The position numbers and the translations under genes were made by a program. The notes beneath the pieces were generated by a model, which was not told the DNA's origin, made no database searches, and saw only the letters and a program-made list of their open reading frames with translations. From Anaerolinea sp. (lineage in GTDB: Bacteria; Chloroflexota; Anaerolineae; Anaerolineales; Villigracilaceae), in assembly GCA_020047815.1 (NCBI GenBank), contig JAIFNG010000018.1, positions 1 through 32,871 of the forward strand: 32,871 bases of DNA, given 5' to 3'. Positions 9,795 to 15,832 of the stretch are shown one piece after another (position 1 is the first letter of the stretch; each line of letters begins with the position of its first letter).

Positions 9795-11873
9795 ATGTTG
9801 CAAAAATGTCGGGTTATGCTGGTCGAAGATGAAGGGATCATCGCGATGGATGTACAACAGCGCCTCGAAAAGCAGGGGTGTCAGGTGGTGGCACATGTCA
9901 CCTCAGGCGAGGATGCCATTCGTACTGCAGCCGAAACAAAACCCGACCTGATCCTGATGGATATCCAGATCCAGGGTCCGCTGGATGGAATTGAAACAGC
10001 CGCACGGATACGGACGGCGCAGGATATTCCGGTCATCTACCTGACCGCCTTTGAAGATGATGACACCCTCAGCCGGGCGCGCGTGACCGAAGCGTTTGGT
10101 TATCTGCTCAAGCCATTTGAAGAACGGGAACTGGTTATCGCGATCGAAATGGCTGTCTACAAACACAGCATGGAGAAAAAACTGCGTGCGAGTGAGGAAA
10201 GATATGACCTTGCCGTACGCGGGGCGAATGACGGTTTGTGGGATTGGGATCTGAAAAACAATGAAATTTATTTTTCCCCCCGCTGGAAAACAATGCTTGG
10301 TTATCAGGAAGACGAGATCGGCAGCAGTCCGCAGGATTGGTTAAAACATGTGCACCCGGATGACGTAAAACTGGTCCAGGAAAACCTGGCCTCGCATATC
10401 CGGGGCGACACCCCTTACTTTAACAGTGAATATCGCATCGAACATGCCCACGGCGGCCATGTCTGGGTGCTTAGTCGCGGATTGGCGGTGCGGGACGCGG
10501 ATGGGAATGCCTGCCGCATGGCAGGTTCGCAAAGTGATATTACCACCCGTAAGTTGGCGGAGGAAAGGCTGGCCTTTGATGCTCTTCACGATGTATTAAC
10601 CGGTCTGCCAAATCGGGCGCTTTTTATGGATCGGCTCAAATATCGGCTCGAGTATGCCCAACGCCACGCTGACCACCTTTTTGCCGTTCTGTTTGTCGAT
10701 CTTGACCGGTTCAAGATCGTCAATGACAGTCTGGGGCATGCGGTGGGTGATCAACTGCTGATGGCTACAGCCCAACGCCTGCAGTTGTGTGTGCGGCCGG
10801 AGGACACTGTCTCCCGTCTTGGCGGAGATGAGTTCGCGATCCTGCTGGACGATGTAAGAGAAGTGGGCGATGCGATCCGGGTGGCTGAGAGGATCGCGGG
10901 GCGTCTGGTGACGACCTCGATGCTGAACTCGGTGAAACGCTCCACCACCGCCAGTATTGGGATCGCCCTTTTTGATGCCAATAATTTGAAACCGGAAGAC
11001 TACCTGCGGGATGCAGACACGGCCATGTACCGCGCCAAGGCAATGGGCGGAAATCAGTACCAATTATTCGACCCGGCCATGTACACTGACGTTGTAGCTC
11101 TGCTGGAAATGGAAGGAGAGCTAAGGCGCGCAGTGGATCAGGAGGAATGGCTGGTGCAATACCAGCCGATCATCTCGCTGACAGACTATAAAATGCTGGG
11201 CGTGGAAGCATTGGTGCGCTGGCAGCACCCAACCCGGGGTATCGTGCCCCCGCTTGATTTCATTAATATTGCGGAAGAGACCGGTTTGATCCTGCCGATC
11301 GGTGAATATGTTCTACGCACAGCCTGTACCCAGGTCATGGAATGGAGACGTGCCGGTTCTCCTGACTTATGGGTTTCTGTAAATATATCCGGGCGCCAAT
11401 TTCAATCTCCAAACCTGGTAAAGACCATCATACAAATTTTAACCGAGACCGGACTCCCCGCCAACGGCTTGCTGCTGGAGATCACTGAAAGTGTAGCCCT
11501 GAGAAATTATAAATATAGTCTTAAGATGCTCAAAGAGTTGAGTGCCCTGGGGATCAAGGTGGCATTGGATGATTTTGGCAACGGCTATTCATCGCTTGGT
11601 TATCTAAAAGACCTTCCCCTTAATGTTCTAAAAATTGACAAGTCGTTTATTCAGGATATCACCACCAATAAGAACAGCGATACCATAACAACCGCGATCA
11701 TCACGATGGGACGCGCATTGAATCTATCGGTGGTGGCTGAGGGCGTGGAAACGAAAAATCAACTGGATTTTTTGAAGACAAGTCACTGTGACAGGGTGCA
11801 GGGTTTCCTATTTAGCCGCCCCATGGATCAGGATGAAGTCCTCAAGATCGCCAGCGGCGCGCGGGTCTTCTGA
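9795..11873 (+). CDS. Response regulator REC-PAS-GGDEF-EAL
   Basis: This 692-residue cytoplasmic regulator has a receiver domain (D56 in LILMDIQ; pocket E11/D12), one PAS_3-type domain (134-256, with WDWDLK), a GGDEF domain (261-427) and an EAL domain (439-690). Cyclase residues GGDEF (343-347) and the RxxD I-site (R334-D337) are present. The EAL domain keeps the residues expected of an active phosphodiesterase: E471 of EALVRW, the Asn of SVNISGRQF, the Glu of LEITES, DDFGNGYSS, LKIDKSFI, and VVAEGVET. Synthesis and breakdown of c-di-GMP are thus both possible; which dominates cannot be read from sequence. The receiver closely resembles that of the upstream gene (LTAFED versus LTAFAD, then FGYLLKPFEERELVIAIEMA), suggesting duplication and possibly one shared kinase. 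AGGCAGGAAA precedes the ATG. Confidence 0.93.
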   Translation: MLQKCRVMLVEDEGIIAMDVQQRLEKQGCQVVAHVTSGEDAIRTAAETKPDLILMDIQIQGPLDGIETAARIRTAQDIPVIYLTAFEDDDTLSRARVTEAFGYLLKPFEERELVIAIEMAVYKHSMEKKLRASEERYDLAVRGANDGLWDWDLKNNEIYFSPRWKTMLGYQEDEIGSSPQDWLKHVHPDDVKLVQENLASHIRGDTPYFNSEYRIEHAHGGHVWVLSRGLAVRDADGNACRMAGSQSDITTRKLAEERLAFDALHDVLTGLPNRALFMDRLKYRLEYAQRHADHLFAVLFVDLDRFKIVNDSLGHAVGDQLLMATAQRLQLCVRPEDTVSRLGGDEFAILLDDVREVGDAIRVAERIAGRLVTTSMLNSVKRSTTASIGIALFDANNLKPEDYLRDADTAMYRAKAMGGNQYQLFDPAMYTDVVALLEMEGELRRAVDQEEWLVQYQPIISLTDYKMLGVEALVRWQHPTRGIVPPLDFINIAEETGLILPIGEYVLRTACTQVMEWRRAGSPDLWVSVNISGRQFQSPNLVKTIIQILTETGLPANGLLLEITESVALRNYKYSLKMLKELSALGIKVALDDFGNGYSSLGYLKDLPLNVLKIDKSFIQDITTNKNSDTITTAIITMGRALNLSVVAEGVETKNQLDFLKTSHCDRVQGFLFSRPMDQDEVLKIASGARVF

Positions 11874-11956
11874 ACAGGAAGTTCAAATTTGTAAGAATGT
11901 TGTCCGGGGGGAGCGGATGAACATCTGTGAAAACTTGATGGCCGGTGGCCCCGTTC

Positions 11957-12805
11957 TTATGTCCCGGCGGATGAACTATCCAGGTGAACTGCAACCCGAT
12001 TGCGTCCCGCCTGTTTGGCACGATAGAGAGCCGCGTCTGCATCCGTAAGTAGTTTTTGAATGGAATCAGTCTTTTGGCAGCAGGTGGCCACGCCGATGCT
12101 CACAGTAACCCTGACCTCCTGCCGTATTCCGGGATCGCTGGTGAGCACCAATTCATGAGATTCGACATGTTGCCGCAGCCGTTCCGCAATGGTATCCGCC
12201 ATGGAAACAGGGGCGTTGGGGGCAATGATCAGAAATTCATCGCCGCCATAGCGGGCCGATATATCCGAAGCTCGTATCGAGTTGAGGGTTAATTTCCCCA
12301 GAAAGCCCAGCACAAGGTCACCGGCTTGATGCCCAAATCGATCATTGATCTGCTTAAAATGATCAATATCGATCATCAATATTGAGAGGGGCGTTTCATA
12401 TCTCTTGCCCCTGTCAAATTCCTCTTCCAGCCTGCGGTCCAAATAGCGGCGATTGTAAACTCCGCTAAGCGGGTCGGTGATGTTTTCCTGTTCCAGCAGG
12501 GTCACACGCCGCACATCGTTGACGGCTTGCAGCGAGAACATGCTGCTCATCCAAACAAAACATGCGCCGAAGAAAAATACGCCCGGTACAATAAGGTCGT
12601 GTAGATCAAGGGGTTGATCCCAAAACAACAGCGCATAAGCCAGGTAACCTGTGATAAAGGTCAGGTTAAGAATTGCCATGATATACCATCTGGCGCGGGC
12701 TTGCCCGGGCGGGAGCTGAACTAACAGCTGGCGGACAGGAAACAGGCTTGCCACCAGAATTCCCGCCCCCACGATCAAAAGGCTGTTGGCGATCAATGGA
12801 AACAT
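11957..12805 (-). CDS. Membrane-bound diguanylate cyclase
   Basis: This 282-residue protein has three predicted membrane helices (about 5-23, 41-62 and 70-92), then a short linker and a GGDEF domain (107-275). The active site GGDEF is at 187-191 and the RxxD I-site is R178-D181, so it should be an active, feedback-inhibited c-di-GMP synthase. No sensory domain is recognisable beyond the membrane part. It converges with the EAL regulator across an 83-bp gap in which I see no clear terminator. Its upstream region shares a 44-bp block with that of the signalling operon, so the two may be co-regulated. GAAGG precedes the ATG by about 10 bases. Confidence 0.9.
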   Translation of the reverse strand: MFPLIANSLLIVGAGILVASLFPVRQLLVQLPPGQARARWYIMAILNLTFITGYLAYALLFWDQPLDLHDLIVPGVFFFGACFVWMSSMFSLQAVNDVRRVTLLEQENITDPLSGVYNRRYLDRRLEEEFDRGKRYETPLSILMIDIDHFKQINDRFGHQAGDLVLGFLGKLTLNSIRASDISARYGGDEFLIIAPNAPVSMADTIAERLRQHVESHELVLTSDPGIRQEVRVTVSIGVATCCQKTDSIQKLLTDADAALYRAKQAGRNRVAVHLDSSSAGT

Positions 12806-12868
12806 GGTGTATGCGCCTTCAATTTCTGTTTTGAGATTCTCTGATCTAAAGTTGTCATTTTTATCAGC

Positions 12869-12912
12869 ATTATACTTGTATATAATTTCACTATCATTAT
12901 CAATATTGTTAG
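12869..12912 (-). promoter_or_regulatory. Candidate promoter/regulatory block of the diguanylate cyclase
   Basis: Read on the minus strand this block begins CTAACAA, contains TTGATA (12903-12898), then 23 bases ending ACAAG, then TATAAT (12874-12869). It lies about 64 bp upstream of the cyclase start. It matches the plus-strand block 493-536 at 33 of 44 ungapped positions, including both outer ends. The 23-base gap between the boxes is unusual for sigma-70 in both copies. Confidence 0.5.
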
Positions 12913-13071
12913 CTTTGTAAAAAGGGGGAACCCGGTTGCATGACCAGAATAATGGTCATACAGGATAAGACCTGATTATTGCAAAGTCTGTGTTGACCGG
13001 TCGACTTAACGTGCATGGGGATATCAGGCAAATTTTTGTGAAAGGTTCAGATCTTGTTTGTATTCCGGGAC

Positions 13072-13098
13072 AAAAAAATTCAGCCTTAAAAAAGGCTG
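13072..13098 (-). terminator. Second hairpin, possible back-up terminator
   Basis: CAGCCTT (13081-13087) pairs with AAGGCTG (13092-13098) around AAAA. On the minus strand the stem is followed by AATTTTTTTG, as in an intrinsic terminator. It lies downstream of the stronger one at 13126-13162. Confidence 0.5.
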
Positions 13099-13125
13099 CT
13101 GGCAGGTTCCGTCCCGGCTGAGCGC

Positions 13126-13162
13126 AAAAATGTCCCCGCCTTACGCAGCGGGGACATTTTTT
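13126..13162 (-). terminator. Intrinsic terminator of the lipoprotein gene
   Basis: AAAAATGTCCCCGC (13126-13139) is the exact reverse complement of 13148-13161, with an 8-base loop. The GC-rich core and flanking A and T tracts make it a bidirectional intrinsic terminator. It ends 29 bp past the stop codon of the minus-strand lipoprotein gene. Confidence 0.85.
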
Positions 13163-13190
13163 CTTTGGGTAAATGCAATAACTGCAGGCT

Positions 13191-14279
13191 TTATGGCTCG
13201 GCAGGCACGATGGATACAAAGGGAGCGCTTAACTCACAGACCGAGATGTTATCAAAGTACACGATCGTCTCACTGCCTTTGAGCCAAAGTTCAAGTCCCA
13301 TGGTGCCGGCTGGAAGCGGCTCGGGGTCATCATATGCCATCAGCCTTTTCCCATCCAGCCATATTTCTGTCACATTGCCGAAGGTGGAAATTTCTGCCAA
13401 ATGCCATTCACCAGCCTTGGGAGCTCCCAACTGTCCGATGCCAATGTTGGTGGCCGGCTGCTGCAACCGACGGAAGGCAAAATAATTCGTTCCGACAGGG
13501 ATCTGATAGCGTGAATCATAAATTTCCTGTCCGTTCAGGTCAAATGGCTGCAGGGCGCGTCTCCAATTGAAGGAAAACCAGTTTTCCCCTTTCGCAAAAG
13601 GGGTGGAAAGCAGGAACCTGATCCGCCAGACTGCATTATCAAATTCGGCATCCTGCAGGCCGGAGTTCAAAGGCTGGTCTCCCAGCATATCTGAATATTG
13701 GGCGGATAGGATGGTATTGCCCGCTTCTTCAGCGGAGGGCGCAAGGGTCCAGCCTGGCATTTTCAAGTCAATTTCATTCCAGCCTTGCGCGTGCTGGTCT
13801 TGAAAATCTTCAGCATACAGCCATGTTTCGCCTGCCGCGCAAGCCTCTGTTGGCAGCAATCCGAATGGGTCACGCTGCAAGGTGATCGAAACATCATTGG
13901 GTCCCCGTACCAGCGTTTGCCCGGCGCTGTTTGGCATGTATCCCTGGGCAGATGCGGTAAAGGTGGCTGTTTCACCCTGCAAATTGTTCCAACTGTATTG
14001 TCCCTGTTCGTTGGCTGGCACGGGTGTGTCATCGCCTGATTCTGGGAATACAATACTGGCGCCTGGGATGGGCATGCCGCTTTCGTCTGCAATTGTCACA
14101 GTGAGATCGATCGGCACAGGTGTAGCTGTGGGCGGGATGGGTGTTGGTGTGGGGGGCAGGGGTGTTGGTGTCCATGCGGAGGCCGTCATCGCGGCGATTT
14201 CCGCAGGTGTCGGTCCACAAGCCGACAGCAGGGCAAGGGTTACGATGATGATGGCCGCGTTGGAAAGTGTGCGTTTCAT
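13191..14279 (-). CDS. Surface lipoprotein with regulatory-like and LamG-like domains
   Basis: This 362-residue protein has a signal peptide ending LLSAC, giving lipid-modified Cys21. A Thr/Pro-rich spacer follows (WTPTPLPPTPTPIPP and on). Next comes a beta-rich domain of carboxypeptidase-regulatory type (about 57-132, with GMPIPGASIVFPE) and a C-terminal jelly-roll-like part (about 145-350) resembling LamG/DUF1080 folds, with YAEDFQD, WHLAEIS, EIWLDGKRL and VYFDNISV. No catalytic residues are recognisable, so a carbohydrate-binding or adhesive role outside the membrane is the best guess. ATG at 14279 is preferred over an in-frame ATG four codons upstream. That upstream ATG overlaps the GGAGGA that serves as binding site. 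A terminator follows directly. Confidence 0.75.
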   Translation of the reverse strand: MKRTLSNAAIIIVTLALLSACGPTPAEIAAMTASAWTPTPLPPTPTPIPPTATPVPIDLTVTIADESGMPIPGASIVFPESGDDTPVPANEQGQYSWNNLQGETATFTASAQGYMPNSAGQTLVRGPNDVSITLQRDPFGLLPTEACAAGETWLYAEDFQDQHAQGWNEIDLKMPGWTLAPSAEEAGNTILSAQYSDMLGDQPLNSGLQDAEFDNAVWRIRFLLSTPFAKGENWFSFNWRRALQPFDLNGQEIYDSRYQIPVGTNYFAFRRLQQPATNIGIGQLGAPKAGEWHLAEISTFGNVTEIWLDGKRLMAYDDPEPLPAGTMGLELWLKGSETIVYFDNISVCELSAPFVSIVPAEP

Positions 14280-14585
14280 ATGTTCCTCCATGGTTCTTCA
14301 AATGTAGCCCGGGAAATACGATACAGACAACAGATCGCCGGTTCACCTCCTGCTTGCATAATTTGAAATGGCAGCGTTATGAAACCAATAAATATCCCGC
14401 GGGGCATCCCCATGAGTCCCGGAAAAAACATCATCACTCAAATTTAGTATATGGATTTTTTTTAGAAAATCAACTAGAGAACAGTTTTTACAGGAATTTA
14501 ATTCCTGTAAAAACTGTTCTCTTACCGCGCCAGTAACAAGCTGGCTATGTTGGCTTATTTTATGTTCCCCGGTGATCAAGCCGGT
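14280..14585. other. Non-coding gap with perfect palindrome
   Basis: This 306-bp gap is between the lipoprotein gene and mtnA, both on minus. It contains a 47-bp perfect palindrome (14476-14522) followed on the minus strand by an A/T-rich tract. At 14341-14353 it also has a minus-strand GCAGGAGGTGAAC that fully matches the anti-Shine-Dalgarno, yet only a roughly 10-codon frame follows. The promoter of the lipoprotein gene must lie here but I cannot place it. Confidence 0.55.
14476..14522. repeat. 47-bp perfect palindrome, possible mtnA terminator
   Basis: Bases 14476-14498 are the exact reverse complement of 14500-14522, around a single central base. Reading from mtnA on the minus strand, the stem begins 64 bp past the stop codon and is followed by CTAGTTGATTTTCT and then A residues, so no clean U-tract follows. 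It could end mtnA transcription or be a cruciform-forming site. Confidence 0.75.
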
Positions 14586-15620
14586 TTATCTGACAACTTT
14601 TTTCAAATTCACATCGAACGGCGGGTACACCACCCCGTTTTCTGTGACAATACCGCTCAGCAAACGGTTTGGGGTGACATCAAAAGCGGGGTTGCGGGCC
14701 CTGGCGTTTTTGGGCGCAATGGGTTCGCCGTGAAATTGAATGCCCAATACTTCGTCCGGGTCACGCTCTTCGATGGGAATTAAGCCGCCATGCGCGAGCG
14801 ACAGGTCAACAGTGGAAGTGGGAACCACCGAATAGACGGGTACGTTATTGTCATGGGCGGCGAGCGCCAGCATGTAGGAACCGATCTTATTCGCCACGTC
14901 TCCATTTGCCGCCACACGGTCCGCGCCAAAGAAGACTTTTTGCGCCATACCAGCTTTCAAAAAATAGCCGGACATATTATCGCTGATGATCTCGTAGGGG
15001 ATCCCGTACTGCTCAAGTTCCCAGGCAGTGAGACGCGCACCCTGCAGACGTGGACGGGTTTCATCCACCAGGACGTGGATCTTCTTGCCCTGTTCATGCG
15101 CTGTGCGGATGACCCCCAGCGCCGTTCCCCAATCCACCGTGGCGAGCGCGCCTGTGTTGCAATGATGGATGATGGTATCGCCGTCCTCGATCAACGCTGC
15201 GCCATGTTCTGCCATGCGTTGGTTGATCTGTACATCTTCATCCGCCAGTTTTTGCGCCTCGTCCAAAACGACTTTGCGGACATCATCCGCAGAGCCTTTC
15301 ACAGAACACGCAGCCTGCATCAGCCTGTCCACTGCCCATGCCAGATTTACCGCTGTCGGACGGGCTGCTTTTAACGTTTCGGCAGATGCACGCAGGTCAT
15401 TGAGCAAATCATCGGGCGCAGAGGATTTGGATTCATTTGCGGCAAGAGCCAGCCCAAATGCGGCGGCAGCTCCAATGGCGGGCGCGCCGCGCACCACCAT
15501 CGCGGTGATCGCGCGCGCAACTTCCTGATGCCCGCGGTACGACCGCACTTCAAAACGCGCAGGCAGGATGCGCTGATCGATCATTTTTAGTTCGTTGTTT
15601 TCCCAAAATACAGTTCGCAT
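14586..15620 (-). CDS. mtnA: S-methyl-5-thioribose-1-phosphate isomerase
   Basis: MtnA isomerises 5-methylthioribose-1-phosphate to the ribulose form in methionine salvage. The 344-residue length is typical of the aldose-ketose isomerase (eIF2B-related) family. Signature stretches are RGAPAIGAAAAFG (44-56), HHCNTGALATVDWGTALG (152-169), DETRPRLQGARLTAWEL and GADRVAANGDVANKIGSY. The expected catalytic pair is present as C154 and D234, spaced as in the Bacillus enzyme. AAAGGT precedes the ATG. It is divergent from the lytic transglycosylase gene. No other methionine salvage gene is in the window. Confidence 0.96.
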   Translation of the reverse strand: MRTVFWENNELKMIDQRILPARFEVRSYRGHQEVARAITAMVVRGAPAIGAAAAFGLALAANESKSSAPDDLLNDLRASAETLKAARPTAVNLAWAVDRLMQAACSVKGSADDVRKVVLDEAQKLADEDVQINQRMAEHGAALIEDGDTIIHHCNTGALATVDWGTALGVIRTAHEQGKKIHVLVDETRPRLQGARLTAWELEQYGIPYEIISDNMSGYFLKAGMAQKVFFGADRVAANGDVANKIGSYMLALAAHDNNVPVYSVVPTSTVDLSLAHGGLIPIEERDPDEVLGIQFHGEPIAPKNARARNPAFDVTPNRLLSGIVTENGVVYPPFDVNLKKVVR

Positions 15621-15708
15621 GTTTTTACCTTTTTAGTGGGTTGATGCCGGTGTTCGACATTGTCTGATACCACAACTTTAGATGAGTTTCCCGCTACTAT
15701 ACCGCACT

Positions 15709-15757
15709 CGGGTGAAAATTGCGCTTTTTAGAGGGCGGAAAGCGCAATTTTCACCCG
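15709..15757. repeat. 19-bp perfect stem-loop in the divergent promoter region
   Basis: Bases 15709-15727 (CGGGTGAAAATTGCGCTTT) are exactly complementary to 15739-15757, with an 11-base loop. The right arm runs into CCGTGGGTATTATATA (15755-15770), a 16-mer repeated exactly at 22641-22656. This looks like one member of a small palindromic repeat family, here placed between mtnA and the transglycosylase promoter. Confidence 0.75.
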
Positions 15758-15777
15758 TGGGTATTATATATCACAGT

Positions 15778-15826
15778 CAATTCGAATTGAACCCGGCTTG
15801 ACGCCTTTGTGTTTTACCAGTATAAA
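15778..15826 (+). promoter_or_regulatory. Sigma-70 promoter of the transglycosylase gene, predicted leaderless
   Basis: TTGACG (15798-15803), a 17-base spacer and TATAAA (15821-15826) form a near-consensus promoter. The A of the ATG at 15833 is the seventh base after the -10 box, just where transcription should begin. The mRNA would then lack a 5' leader, which agrees with the absence of a spaced Shine-Dalgarno. The 12-bp palindrome CAATTCGAATTG (15778-15789) lies just upstream of the -35 box and may be an operator. Confidence 0.75.
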
Positions 15827-15832
15827 AAAGGG

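Larger units (their letters stand above)
12806..13190. other. Non-coding gap between the cyclase and lipoprotein genes
   Basis: This 385-bp gap has no supported gene. The left half is AT-rich and carries the cyclase promoter-like block. A dyad ATGACC-N8-GGTCAT lies at 12940-12959 and could be an operator. The right half holds two stem-loops that serve the minus-strand lipoprotein gene. A third, outer pairing (CCGGGAC 13065-13071 with GTCCCGG 13111-13117) encloses the first of them. Confidence 0.6.

Noticed and set aside
14341..14353. Perfect Shine-Dalgarno (minus) without a gene
   Set aside because: Only a frame of about 10 codons with a non-ATG start follows; it may be a leader peptide but the support is too weak.
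14790..15374. 194-codon frame on plus
   Set aside because: It is antisense to mtnA, whose motifs are unmistakable on the other strand.
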